Source: Bilifractor porci (lineage in GTDB: Bacteria > Bacillota > Clostridia > Lachnospirales > Lachnospiraceae). Taken from it: 64,000 nucleotides of DNA. Position 1 is the first letter of the stretch; each line of letters begins with the position of its first letter. Both the position numbers and the translations under genes were made by a program. Below the pieces are notes generated by a model. It did not search any database. It was not told where the DNA came from and saw only the letters and a program-made list of their open reading frames with translations. The stretch spans positions 434,001 to 498,000 of the forward strand of contig NZ_VUMV01000001.1 in the NCBI RefSeq assembly GCF_009696005.1. Reading direction: 5' to 3'. Below, piece by piece: positions 1 to 8,728 of the stretch.

Positions 1-134
1 GGAAGCAATCTATCTAAACCTGTCCCGGACGTTTACAGCGATATCCTAACATCTAGGCCATACCAGGGCGGATGGTTAGCGAATCAGGAGACAAATCGAA
101 AGGTATCTCGCCTTGCCATAACAGGGAAGGTATG

Positions 135-1616
135 TTACAGCAGCTGATGTATCATCTCCGCGTCGTAGATGACCTGGGTTTTATGGCCGGTTTCAATCTG
201 GTACAGGGCGTTTGCGGCGATATGTTCTGCCGCCTGTTCCAGATCGCGGATTCCTGTCGTATCGCGGTAGCGCCCGATGACTGCGTCCAGTGCTTCCGGC
301 GTGAGGATGCATTCCTCTTCTCTCATGCGCATGCGGCGCAGAATTTTCGGCAGGGCAAAGCGGGAGAAGATCACTTTTTTCTCCTCCGGTGTATAGTCCG
401 GAATGTCAATCACCGCGAACCGGGACATCAGCGGCGCGCTGATTTTACTCTTATCATTGGCGGTTGCTATGGGGTAGACTCCGCCTGTCGGAATCATGCA
501 TTCCATATAATTATCCGTAAATCCCAGGTTGTCCAGGAGTGTCAGCAGGACATCGGCGGGATTTCCGCTGCCTTTTCCCGCGCTGGCTTTGTCCAGCTCA
601 TTGATGATAAAGACCAGGTTGGACTCTCCCGCCGCGGCAAACGCCTCCATGATGATGCCCGGCTTGGCATTGGAATACACGCGTGAGCTTCCCGTAAGCT
701 GTTCCGGATCGTTGATAGAGCTCATGTCCAGAGTGGTCCAGGGAAGCTTCAGGATTCTTGCCACGGCATAGGCGATCTGTGATTTTCCCGTTCCGGCCGG
801 ACCGGCCAGCAGGATGCCATAGGCGGGCAGCGTGTGAGTCCGGTTGATCTGGATAATTGTCTCGATGACTCTCTGCTTTACTTTTTCCATTCCGTAAAGC
901 TCTTCATCCAGAATCCTCCTGGCCTCTGCCGGATCGATGGAATCAAAATAATTACTCTTCCAGCGGATGTTCAGCATGGTGGACAGCGCCCGCTGCGCGT
1001 GCCGCTTTTCCTCCGGGGAAACCTCCGCGGATTTTGCCACCGCAAGGTTTCTTCTTGCCCAGACCTGGATATTTTCAGGCAGAGTGCTTCCGGCGCATGT
1101 CAGAAAATCTGTGATTGTCTGAATGCTTGTAATTTTCATATCATCTCCGGAAATCTCCGCATCCTGGTTTTCCTCCGTGTTTTTCGGAGCCGGACTGGAG
1201 AACAGCCTCTCGATCATGTACTGCAGAAAGCCGTCCTCCGCAGAGAGTTTAGAACCGCCTCCAAAGGCCTTTTCACGGATCCGGTAAACCGCATACCCGC
1301 CTTCTCTGTTTTCACCGGAAAGTCTGACCGGAATCCGGTTGGCTCCAAGCCATTTCAGAAGACTTACAAAACGGGCGTCTATTTTCAGGATGTCCGCGCT
1401 CTCTATTCCGTTTTCCCCGTCAAACTCGAACGATGTCCTGTGGGACGGGTTGGTAAAAATTCCATGGGCATGATGCGGCCACTGGTGGGTACTGTTGTTT
1501 AATATCAGGATCGGCTGATCCGGGGATGCCTCCGACGCGTCAGAGGAAAATACAGTGTAAGTCAGAACTGCCCTGGTCTTATCCGCGGGAGCCCCCTTAA
1601 AATCAAAAACCGGCAT
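135..1616 (-). CDS. Lon-like AAA+ ATPase without protease domain
   Basis: A 493-residue protein whose second half is an AAA+ ATPase module most like that of Lon. A linker (ILDEELYGMEKVKQRVIE) precedes a Walker A motif GPAGTGKS near residue 280 and a Walker B-like VFIINELDK, followed by a sensor/arginine-finger region and a helical lid. It stops where Lon would continue into its Ser-Lys protease domain, so it probably remodels rather than degrades substrates; this is inference. The N-terminal 200 residues have no domain I recognise. The start at 1616 is chosen because GGGAGAAGG lies five bases upstream; an in-frame start at 1637 lacks such a site. Walker B has INELDK where Lon has LLDEIDK. Confidence 0.8.
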   Translation of the reverse strand: MPVFDFKGAPADKTRAVLTYTVFSSDASEASPDQPILILNNSTHQWPHHAHGIFTNPSHRTSFEFDGENGIESADILKIDARFVSLLKWLGANRIPVRLSGENREGGYAVYRIREKAFGGGSKLSAEDGFLQYMIERLFSSPAPKNTEENQDAEISGDDMKITSIQTITDFLTCAGSTLPENIQVWARRNLAVAKSAEVSPEEKRHAQRALSTMLNIRWKSNYFDSIDPAEARRILDEELYGMEKVKQRVIETIIQINRTHTLPAYGILLAGPAGTGKSQIAYAVARILKLPWTTLDMSSINDPEQLTGSSRVYSNAKPGIIMEAFAAAGESNLVFIINELDKASAGKGSGNPADVLLTLLDNLGFTDNYMECMIPTGGVYPIATANDKSKISAPLMSRFAVIDIPDYTPEEKKVIFSRFALPKILRRMRMREEECILTPEALDAVIGRYRDTTGIRDLEQAAEHIAANALYQIETGHKTQVIYDAEMIHQLL

Positions 1617-1724
1617 ATGATCCTTCTCCCTTCGCAAACATTTTTTATCTTATTCATTATGCACATCTTCCCCGGAAAACTCAATCCCGGAGTAGAGCCT
1701 GCAGGGCAAATATGCAAGAAAAGA

Positions 1725-1839
1725 CAGCCAGATGAATAACCTGGTGAAAAATGTGCAGGAGAATGACAGCCGGCTGAATAACCTGATGAAAAACATGCAG
1801 GAGAATGACAGCCGGCTGAGTAACCTGTTGAAAAACAGC
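1725..1839 (+). repeat. 42-bp tandem repeat, about 2.7 copies
   Basis: Copies start at 1725, 1767 and 1809 with a period of exactly 42 bp. Read on the plus strand the unit gives a 14-residue repeat (NLMKNMQENDSRLN type) with a leucine spacing like a coiled coil. The enclosing reading frame (1732-1974) has no ribosome binding site, and its last 40 residues run into a hairpin, so I do not call it a gene with any confidence. It may be the decayed end of a coiled-coil protein. Confidence 0.6.
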
Positions 1840-1888
1840 AGTTCAGAAGAACACTTTGGAAGCAGAAATCATCCTTTCATCATTTTGA

Positions 1889-1929
1889 AAAAGGAGCCCC
1901 GGCAGGTACCAATCTGCCGAAGCTCCTTT
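1889..1929. terminator. bidirectional terminator-like hairpin
   Basis: The arms AAGGAGC + CGGCAG and CTGCCG + GCTCCTT form a long stem around a short loop. On the minus strand the stem is followed by TTTTTC, which suits termination of the L,D-transpeptidase transcript that ends at 2114. On the plus strand the T-rich stretch after the stem is weaker. Confidence 0.6.
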
Positions 1930-2113
1930 GTCTTTCTCTTACTTAAATGTATTTATTTCATCCTGCCTTTCTAACCTGTTTTTTGAAGCGTCTTGATGAC
2001 CGGTTTTTCCTATCATCTGGTAAGATCGCCCGTTAATCGGTTAGTTTTTCCGCATTTGTTGTTTTCCGCCTGTTTCCCGAATTCCAATTAATGATAATAA
2101 CTGATGATGGGCC

Positions 2114-3610
2114 TCAGGATTCCTGATAGATAACGATAGCGGTTCCCGCATCTATGTTCTCGTAGATGGTCTTTGCCACCGCCGGCGGACAGTTGACACA
2201 TCCGTTGGAACCGTCGGCCTGATAGATGGTTCCGCCGAAGGAAGAACGCCAGGAGGCATCATGGAGTCCCTGCCCCTCGAAGAAAGGCATCCAGTACTGA
2301 ACCTCTACCGAATAATCACTTCCGTCTACATGCTGGCCCTTCAGCGTAGACGGGCTTTCCTTGTAGGCAAGAGGGAATACACCGCATTCTGTGTTCTGAT
2401 TGGTGGCGACATCTCCTGTCACAACATCGCTTTCCACCACCAGCTGTCCGTCCTTGTAGAACCAGAGATGCTGTTTTGTGATATTTACCTCCACGTAGGT
2501 TCCGGCCAGGTCGTCCGTTCCGCTGCGCTTATAGTACAGCGGATTGCCGTAGCTGTTTTCCGATACATAGCATGGCTCTCTGGTCACAGCCTGTTTGGAA
2601 AGAATATCCTGCTTCAGCTGTTTGCACTCTGCGTCCTGATCAATGGTATAGCCATATTCATTGGATGCTCCGGAAATGGTTATCGTCTGTCCGGTACTGG
2701 TTGTAAACTGTCTGTCCAGATACCTGGTATTGTATTTGGACGCCAGGCCTGATACGTAATCCGCGATTTTGCTGTCATCCACGGTTACAGTCCCGTCATC
2801 CGCCAGGGTAATCCAGCCGATGATGGTACTGCTGTCCAGCACCTCTGTCTGGTCTCCGAAGGTGTATGTGACCGAAACATTTTTATAGGCATCCAGCTGC
2901 AGAGCCTTGTTTTTCTCGTCGCACTCTTTCTGAAGCTCCGTGGTATCCGTGGACACTGTCTGAGAGGTATAAACATCCGAAGGAATCTCATAGGAGATAA
3001 CGTCTCCCAGCTCTCCGGAAGATGTCTGCTCGTCCAGATACTGCTTCAGATCCGCCTGCAGTGCCGCATCATTGATCATATTGCCCTGCACCGCAGGGAT
3101 AACCTCATATTTCTCCTCTTCCGTGTTCAGCTGCAGGGAAGCCTCGGAGGACTCCACCCTGGGAACCGAAAAAGACTGGCTGACGCAATAAGCCTGAAGC
3201 TTCGTCTCATCAAAATCGTAGCCTGTCTCTATGTGCAGATAATCGCCCATAAGCAGCGTTTTCCAGACCTGGACCAGCCCGCTCTTCTGCTGCTGCAGAT
3301 CCTGCTCCAGTTCCTTCTGCACGGCGTCCTGGTTAAAGGTGTAGCCGAAATCAGAAAGGCTTCCCTCCAGAACCACGGTTCCGTTCTCCACCAGCTGTAC
3401 CTTGCTGTTCCCGTACTGAGAAGCAATCGTCTGTGCGACCTCCTCCGGCGTTTTTCCCTCAATACTTGTGCCATTCATCCAGGTCTTTTTCAAAAATCCG
3501 TCACTGTTTTTATTGATAAAGTATCCGATTCCCAGGACTGCCGCCCCCGCGGCAAACAGTGCAATCAGAATACCAATCAGTATCTTTACTCCTTTGCTCA
3601 AAAAAATCAT
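2114..3610 (-). CDS. L,D-transpeptidase (YkuD) with peptidoglycan-binding repeats
   Basis: A secreted or membrane-tethered enzyme expected to make 3-3 peptidoglycan cross-links or attach proteins to the wall. Residues 8-32 form one N-terminal membrane segment. Residues about 45-340 hold two repeats of the PG_binding_4 kind. Residues about 365-498 are a YkuD catalytic domain with conserved His near 450 (GLHDASW) and the catalytic Cys near 471 in SNGCVNCPP. Length and order match Enterococcus faecium Ldt-type proteins. The ATG at 3610 directly abuts AGAAGGG; the TTG three codons later (3601) has better spacing, so the true start may be 3601. The gene appears monocistronic. Confidence 0.88.
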   Translation of the reverse strand: MIFLSKGVKILIGILIALFAAGAAVLGIGYFINKNSDGFLKKTWMNGTSIEGKTPEEVAQTIASQYGNSKVQLVENGTVVLEGSLSDFGYTFNQDAVQKELEQDLQQQKSGLVQVWKTLLMGDYLHIETGYDFDETKLQAYCVSQSFSVPRVESSEASLQLNTEEEKYEVIPAVQGNMINDAALQADLKQYLDEQTSSGELGDVISYEIPSDVYTSQTVSTDTTELQKECDEKNKALQLDAYKNVSVTYTFGDQTEVLDSSTIIGWITLADDGTVTVDDSKIADYVSGLASKYNTRYLDRQFTTSTGQTITISGASNEYGYTIDQDAECKQLKQDILSKQAVTREPCYVSENSYGNPLYYKRSGTDDLAGTYVEVNITKQHLWFYKDGQLVVESDVVTGDVATNQNTECGVFPLAYKESPSTLKGQHVDGSDYSVEVQYWMPFFEGQGLHDASWRSSFGGTIYQADGSNGCVNCPPAVAKTIYENIDAGTAIVIYQES

Positions 3611-3856
3611 CCCTTCTGTAAATTTTTTGAGTTTCTGCCAGTCCCCTTAAAAAATTTCTGCAGCTTCCGCTGCATGAAACAGCCGTTTCCGGAATCCGTC
3701 CCCGGTCTTTCACCTGAATTTCAACGCATCCCGCCGGATTTTCCCCCTCTTCCGTCGGCTGTAATAAAGATTGTATCATGTAATTGTAAACATTCTGTGT
3801 ACATCTTAATAAAAAAAGATTATTCACAAATTACAAGATATGATACCAGGGTCAAA

Positions 3857-3900
3857 AGGTCTTAACGCCTTCGTGCTTGCACGAAAAGGCGTTTGACCTT
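3857..3900. repeat. long imperfect inverted repeat between map and ldt
   Basis: The arms AAGGTC..AACGCCTTCGTGC and GCACGAAAAGGCGTT..GACCTT pair over about 20 positions around a TT loop. No T-run follows on either strand, so it is not a standard terminator. It may still end the map transcript or be a small repeated hairpin element. The rest of 3611-3941 shows no gene I can support. Confidence 0.45.
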
Positions 3901-3941
3901 GGAACCCGTCCTGACATGATTTTGAAACCGCAGTCTTATGA

Positions 3942-4826
3942 TTAATAGGTGACAACCTCACAGCCGTCTTCCGTAATCAGCACTTGTACTTCCCACTGTG
4001 CGGAAGGCTTATCATCATCCGTGTAGATAGTCCACCCGTTATACTCGTCCTCAAAGATTTCATCCGTCCCCATATTTACCATCGGCTCGATGGTGAAGCA
4101 CATGCCGGGAACCAGAAGCATTCCTGTCCCCGGAAGGGAAACATAGCTGACAAACGGATCCTCGTGAAACTCCACGCCGCATCCGTGGCCGCCGATCTCC
4201 CGGACAACAGAATAGCCGTTGTCTACGGCATGTTTGTGAACCGCAGCCCCAAGATCGCCCAGCAGCGTCCAGGGTTTTGCGTGTTCGATACCGATCTGCA
4301 CACATTCCTTTGTGACGTCAACCAGCCGCTTCCATGCCGGATCCACGTCCCCCATGCAGAACATACGCGAGGAATCAGAGAAATATCCGTTGTAAATCGT
4401 AGAGACATCTACATTGATGATGTCCCCGTCCAGCAGTTTTTCCTGATCCGTGGGAATTCCGTGGCAGACGACGTTGTTCAGGGACGTACAGACGCTTTTC
4501 GGAAACCCCTCATAGTTCAAAGGCGCCGGAATACCGCCCATTTTTGTTGTCGTGTCATAGACAATTTTATCAATATCTTCGGTTGTCATGCCGATCCGGA
4601 TTTTATCCGCGACCTCGTCCAGAACGGCAATGTTAATCTTTGCGCTCTCCCGGATCCCCTCGATCTGCGCTGGCGTCTTGATGATTTTTCGCGGCGGAAT
4701 TTCAATCCCCTTTATCTCGTACTGTTTTAACTTCTCATCAAATGCCTCGTGGCAGTTTTTGTATTTTTTTCCGCTTCCGCACCAGCAGGGGTCGTTACGG
4801 TTGATCTTTTTTTCTGTAAAATGCAT
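3942..4826 (-). CDS. map: type I methionine aminopeptidase with SEC-C motif
   Basis: Removes the initiator methionine from nascent proteins in the cytoplasm. The 294-residue protein opens with a SEC-C zinc motif (NRNDPCWCGSGKKYKNCH), which in this family helps ribosome or zinc binding. The pita-bread fold follows. The five metal ligands are visible: two Asp in DVSTIYNGYFSDSSR, His in GGHGCGVEFHEDP, Glu in FTIEPM and Glu near the C-terminus in QWEVQV. The start at 4826 has AAAGGAGAG upstream; a longer frame to 4901 adds 25 basic residues without a ribosome site. It lies next to ldt but is separated from it by 330 bases. Confidence 0.95.
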   Translation of the reverse strand: MHFTEKKINRNDPCWCGSGKKYKNCHEAFDEKLKQYEIKGIEIPPRKIIKTPAQIEGIRESAKINIAVLDEVADKIRIGMTTEDIDKIVYDTTTKMGGIPAPLNYEGFPKSVCTSLNNVVCHGIPTDQEKLLDGDIINVDVSTIYNGYFSDSSRMFCMGDVDPAWKRLVDVTKECVQIGIEHAKPWTLLGDLGAAVHKHAVDNGYSVVREIGGHGCGVEFHEDPFVSYVSLPGTGMLLVPGMCFTIEPMVNMGTDEIFEDEYNGWTIYTDDDKPSAQWEVQVLITEDGCEVVTY

Positions 4827-5018
4827 GTTCCGTTCTCTCCTTTCCCGGCCGTACCAATATCTCCGCCTCTTTGCCCGCCGCTGCGCAATCTCAGCCGCCA
4901 CTCATTACTTTCGTCATATCCTATGACCGCACATTAGGCAAAAAATTATTTTTCGGAAATTCCCAATACAACCGACCGGTCTTTATCTTACTCTTTCCGT
5001 CCGGGAAAAGAAAGAGGG

Positions 5019-5054
5019 AAAACGCAGATGAAACCGCCGGGACATCTGCGTTTT
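5019..5054 (-). terminator. rho-independent terminator of the sigma/anti-sigma operon
   Basis: A perfect 12-bp stem AAAACGCAGATG/CATCTGCGTTTT with a 12-base loop. It lies about 95 bases beyond the stop of the anti-sigma-like gene and is flanked by T-runs on both strands. Confidence 0.75.
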
Positions 5055-5147
5055 GATAATAAAGTCTGGGGAAACATTTACCCGGCATCTGTTTCCTCTG
5101 TCAGCATGACTCCTTTTTCAATAACAACGACAGCCTCAGACAGGCTT

Positions 5148-6428
5148 CTATTGCCGAGCCGTTACATCTGTCATGAGAATACCGTACAAATACGGCTGAT
5201 CCTGGGCTTCTTCCTCAGACAGGAATTCCGGTATGATGTGTCCTTCCCCGCCCTCATAGCTGTATTTTATTTTTCCGGTATCCAGCCGGTAGGAATAATT
5301 TTCTTCTGTTCCGTCCGAAAATGATACTTTCAGAGAAAGAACTGCCCCGTTCAGGTAATCCAGAGATTTGTGTGCGGCCTGCCGCAGATCGACAGCCTCA
5401 TCCTCATCCGAAAACGCCTCGTCCGGCAGATAAAAGCCGACTCTCTCCTGCATTTCTTCTCTGCCCTCCAAGGTAAGGGTTTGTCCGACATATGTTTTGG
5501 TATAAAATGTTACGACAGAATCATCCTCTGAGGCATTGGTTTCATCGATCTCATAATCCGTAATCTTATAGTTTTCCGCGATGTAATCGGCATTTTGTGT
5601 CAACTCTTTACGCTTTTCCCGTGCTTCCAAGTCAGTCATCGTCTCTGCGGCAACAGTATACAGTCCTCCTCTATCTATCTGCAGGGACACGGACCGGATA
5701 TTGTCTCCGCCCACCAGGAACTCACATCCGGGGAAATACTGTGTGCCTGCGTAAGTATCTACAGGAGTAAGTGCTATTCTCTTCACCACATCACTGCCAG
5801 CCTGTCCGGTCTGTGCAGAAGACCCCTGATAGTCCTCCACGTTTTCACCTTCTGACGTTCCGGATTCTCCATCTGCATTTTCCTCTGTCTTTGGTTCCTC
5901 TGTCTCTGAAGGATCCTTCACCGTCCCACTCTCTCCCTGCATGGAAGAGGCAGTTACATCCCCGGCTTCTTCCTCCGGTCCGGCCAGATAAAATTTGTTT
6001 CTGTTATCCACTTTCCCGCTTACTTCTCCATTGGAACTGCCGTCAGGTACTGCTGTTGTTCCCGCCTGCTGGTCTGCGCCCGCATTTCCGGTCATGGAAG
6101 CTGTCTTCCCCGGAAGAAAATTCTGATACGCAAGCACGCCTGTCAGAAGAGCGCAGACGCAGGCTGCCGCCGCCACGCCCTTCGTTACTCTTTGTATTTT
6201 TCTCCTGCTTCCCGCAAATTTAATTCTTTTACCTCTGTCCTGCCCCTTCTTTCCAGTCAACTGCTTTTCCGTTTCATCTGCCGCTTTCCTCCCAACCTGA
6301 AATTCTTTGATTCTGTCGGAGGCCTCTTTTTTCTTCCTGTTCTCCGCCTGCAGCAGCAGATCTCGTTTAAGTTCTTCCGGCACATGAATGTTTTTCACGA
6401 TATTCCGATATTTCCTGTATTCGTCCAT
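5148..6428 (-). CDS. probable anti-sigma factor, single-pass membrane protein
   Basis: A 426-residue protein encoded directly after an ECF-type sigma factor, overlapping it by 62 bases, with its own AAAGGAGAAGG site. A basic, cytoplasmic N-terminus of about 75 residues precedes one membrane helix (near residues 82-100, GVAAAACVCALLTGVL). An acidic Ser/Glu/Thr-rich linker (about 105-205) then leads to an extracytoplasmic domain with no family I recognise. Topology and operon position match membrane anti-sigma factors of Firmicutes (DUF4179/RsgI-like arrangement). That role is inferred from position and topology, not from a recognised anti-sigma motif. Confidence 0.65.
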   Translation of the reverse strand: MDEYRKYRNIVKNIHVPEELKRDLLLQAENRKKKEASDRIKEFQVGRKAADETEKQLTGKKGQDRGKRIKFAGSRRKIQRVTKGVAAAACVCALLTGVLAYQNFLPGKTASMTGNAGADQQAGTTAVPDGSSNGEVSGKVDNRNKFYLAGPEEEAGDVTASSMQGESGTVKDPSETEEPKTEENADGESGTSEGENVEDYQGSSAQTGQAGSDVVKRIALTPVDTYAGTQYFPGCEFLVGGDNIRSVSLQIDRGGLYTVAAETMTDLEAREKRKELTQNADYIAENYKITDYEIDETNASEDDSVVTFYTKTYVGQTLTLEGREEMQERVGFYLPDEAFSDEDEAVDLRQAAHKSLDYLNGAVLSLKVSFSDGTEENYSYRLDTGKIKYSYEGGEGHIIPEFLSEEEAQDQPYLYGILMTDVTARQ

Positions 6429-6924
6429 GCCTTCTCCTTTCCGCGGTTTCTCTCCCGGCCAGCTCTTCTCTCAGCTTTTTACGTGCCCGGTGCAGAATCA
6501 CCCTGCAGTTTCCATAGGTAATACCCAGCATCTGTGCGATTTCCTTCAGCGAATAACCTTCTCCGTAATGAAGGTACACGATACTTCTGTCCGGCTCGTC
6601 AAGGTCTGCGACCTGATCCCAGACCTCTGTCTGATCTGCCGGCACAGGTTCTTCCGTCAGCCTTGCCAGATCATCCTCTGTCAGAAAAGACTGCCTTCCC
6701 CTGCGTCTCCCCACATCCGCGCACTCGCTCATGGCAATGCGCACAAGCCATGCCCGGACATGATCTTTCTCCCAGTGTTCCCATTCTGTGTACTCCAGCA
6801 GCTTGAGAAAGGTATTTTGAAACACATCCTCCGCATCCTCTCTGTTCTGCAGACGGGTCAGCGCAAACCGGTAGACCAGGTCTCCCCAGGCATCCACTGC
6901 GTCTTCAAATGTATTATGCTCCAT
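6367..6924 (-). CDS. ECF-type RNA polymerase sigma factor
   Basis: A 185-residue sigma-70 family protein with region 2 (residues about 10-80: LVYRFALTRLQNREDAEDVFQNTFLKLL) and region 4 (about 110-160: LHYGEGYSLKEIAQMLGITYGNCRVILHRARKKLR). Region 3 is absent, which is the ECF architecture. The ATG at 6924 follows AAAGGAGGATGC. It is coupled by overlap to the membrane protein downstream, so the pair likely forms a signal-responsive sigma/anti-sigma switch that autoregulates. The signal is unknown. Confidence 0.88.
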   Translation of the reverse strand: MEHNTFEDAVDAWGDLVYRFALTRLQNREDAEDVFQNTFLKLLEYTEWEHWEKDHVRAWLVRIAMSECADVGRRRGRQSFLTEDDLARLTEEPVPADQTEVWDQVADLDEPDRSIVYLHYGEGYSLKEIAQMLGITYGNCRVILHRARKKLREELAGRETAERRRHGRIQEISEYREKHSCAGRT

Positions 6925-6983
6925 GCATCCTCCTTTCCTCCGGCTTCTACTAGCAGAACGTTCAGAAAATAAACAGACCTGAG

Positions 6984-7013
6984 ATTTTGCAAAATGGCAC
7001 TGGGCAAAGTCAA
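6984..7013 (-). promoter_or_regulatory. possible promoter of the sigma operon
   Basis: On the minus strand TTGACT and CAAAAT are separated by 18 bases, about 60 bases upstream of the sigma start. Just upstream (7018-7064) an imperfect inverted repeat (GTGTATC..GATACAC) could be an operator or an attenuator hairpin. Both are pattern matches only. Confidence 0.35.
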
Positions 7014-7104
7014 CTTCGGTGTATCAACTAGTCCAGACAACTGGTGAACGCTCTACTAGATACACGCAGAAAGGAACCCGATTGTTACAGTTCATCTGAA
7101 AAAG

Positions 7105-7142
7105 AATAAAAAATAAGCGCCGGAGGTTCCTGCCTCCGACGC
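7105..7142 (-). terminator. rho-independent terminator after the HD-domain gene
   Basis: On the minus strand GGCGTCGGAGG and CCTCCGGCGC form the stem with a six-base loop, followed by TTATTTTTTATTC. It starts about eight bases beyond the stop at 7150. Confidence 0.85.
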
Positions 7143-7149
7143 CTGAACT

Positions 7150-7665
7150 TTAATCCGATATTCGGAACATCTTTTTTAGAATGTCTGTCCCTGCCGCTGT
7201 ACGGAAAATTTTCTCCCCCGCCGTCCTCACGGCTTTTTCGGAAGCTCCGTCCTCATACAGATTGACAAGGAAATCCGCTTCCACCAGGATCTGATAATCC
7301 TGTCCGTCGATTCCCTGATAGGTATGATGGTGAGCGATCAGATACTGTACACGGCTGATGACTTCTTCCTCAAAGCCGCATTCCCGCATCAGTTTTCCGG
7401 CCGGTTCCGGCCCCTCCTGTTCCTGAAGCTTCCCGTCGTTTCTTCCGAACTTTTCCTCTGCAATCCGAATACCGATATCATGCAGATAAGCCGCAGCCTC
7501 CAGCGTGTACAGGGTACGCGCGTCCAGCTTTTCCAGCTCCCCGATCAGTTTCGCAAAGCTGTGCACCTTGACAAAATGCTGGATTCGTTTCGGATCTCCT
7601 TCATCAAAGGCAATCATTTTCAAAAATAAAGTATTCAGTCTTTCCTGCTTTTCGCTGTTTTCCAT
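7150..7665 (-). CDS. HD-domain phosphohydrolase
   Basis: A 171-residue HD superfamily protein. The metal ligands are visible as H30 (RIQHFVKVHSFAK), the HD pair in AAAYLHDIGI near residue 62, and HHHTYQG near residue 112, with a later Asp in VEADFLVNL. Such proteins hydrolyse nucleotides or phosphoesters; the substrate cannot be told from sequence. It is the last gene before a strong terminator and lies 17 bases after the double-Nudix gene, so it is probably in the same operon. Confidence 0.8.
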   Translation of the reverse strand: MENSEKQERLNTLFLKMIAFDEGDPKRIQHFVKVHSFAKLIGELEKLDARTLYTLEAAAYLHDIGIRIAEEKFGRNDGKLQEQEGPEPAGKLMRECGFEEEVISRVQYLIAHHHTYQGIDGQDYQILVEADFLVNLYEDGASEKAVRTAGEKIFRTAAGTDILKKMFRISD

Positions 7666-7682
7666 AAACGATGTCTGGCTCC

Positions 7683-8726
7683 TTACTTTTGCAGCGCATG
7701 TATGATTTTTTCTACTTCATCCGGATAAATACAGAATTCTCTGTGTTCCGGCTCCGTCCTGGCTTTTTGCAGAACATACTCCGCCGGAAACCAGCGTACT
7801 TCATCAACCTCTCCCTTCTGCAGCCGCAGTTCATCCGTATCCACCGGTTTCCGGAAAAGATACAGATCCGCCAGCTCTCTGTCTCGGAATGGTTTTTTGT
7901 AAAATACCTTTTCATAGGAGATCTTCTGGACGCCGACAGGTTCCAGATTCGATTCTTCAGCAGTTATTCCCAGTTCCTCCTTCAGTTCCCGCAGAGCAGC
8001 CGGTATTCTTTCTTCCCCCGCGGAGATGTGCCCCGCGGCCGAAATATCATATTTTCCAGGATTGGAATCCTTCTCCATGCTTCTTTTCTGCAGAAGAAAT
8101 TCCCAGTCCCCGCCTGCTTCCTTTCTTCTGGCAATCCAGATATGCGCGGTTCTGTGCCAGTCGCCTTCTCTGTGCACCACACCGCGCTCCTGTACTTTCC
8201 CGGTCTTGTTTCCGTCCTCATCCAGAACATCAAACAATTCCATCGGCTTTCCGTTCAGGCTGGCCGTTTTCAGAACATCCGCCGCATCATAGACCAGCTT
8301 CAGGGAGAAAAACGGCTCCTGCTCATCCAGAAGGCGGAAAAAGATTTTGTCTCCTGCCCACAGGTTCAGCTTCCAGACTTTCTCAATGTCAACCCATTCC
8401 AGCTCTCCCTCATCGCAGGGAGCCTCCGTTCCCTCAAAACCGTCCGCCGTAAAAAGAGACATATATTCCATGCTTCCCTTGCCGGAAACAAACGTAACGA
8501 TTCCCCGGTATCTCCAGGATGTAAGCGTATAGCCGGTTTCTTCCTTTACCTCCCGGAGCACGCATTCCTCCGGACTCTCATCCTGTTCAAAATGCCCGCC
8601 GACGCCAATCCACTTGTCGTGATTGACGTCGTTTTTCTTCACTGTCCGATGCAGCATCAGATACTGTCCGTTCTTTTCCAGATAGCACAGCGTACTGAGC
8701 TCCGCGTTTATTTGATGATGAGCCAT
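7683..8726 (-). CDS. two-domain Nudix hydrolase (fusion)
   Basis: A 347-residue protein with two complete Nudix boxes. The first, at about residues 44-66 (GHFEQDE..REVKEETGY), resembles the MutT/8-oxo-dGTP diphosphatase class. The second, at about 231-254 (GHISAGE..RELKEELGI), resembles the isopentenyl-diphosphate isomerase/YfcD class. Both boxes keep the RExxEE core, so both could be active. Each half is as long as a normal single Nudix protein, so this looks like a gene fusion. The upstream gene ends two bases before this start. Function is probably nucleotide-pool or metabolite cleaning; the substrates are unknown. Confidence 0.85.
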   Translation of the reverse strand: MAHHQINAELSTLCYLEKNGQYLMLHRTVKKNDVNHDKWIGVGGHFEQDESPEECVLREVKEETGYTLTSWRYRGIVTFVSGKGSMEYMSLFTADGFEGTEAPCDEGELEWVDIEKVWKLNLWAGDKIFFRLLDEQEPFFSLKLVYDAADVLKTASLNGKPMELFDVLDEDGNKTGKVQERGVVHREGDWHRTAHIWIARRKEAGGDWEFLLQKRSMEKDSNPGKYDISAAGHISAGEERIPAALRELKEELGITAEESNLEPVGVQKISYEKVFYKKPFRDRELADLYLFRKPVDTDELRLQKGEVDEVRWFPAEYVLQKARTEPEHREFCIYPDEVEKIIHALQK

Positions 8727-8728
8727 GT

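Noticed and set aside
1732-1974. 80-residue plus-strand gene
   Set aside because: No ribosome site, and the second half runs through a terminator hairpin; only the repeat is reported.
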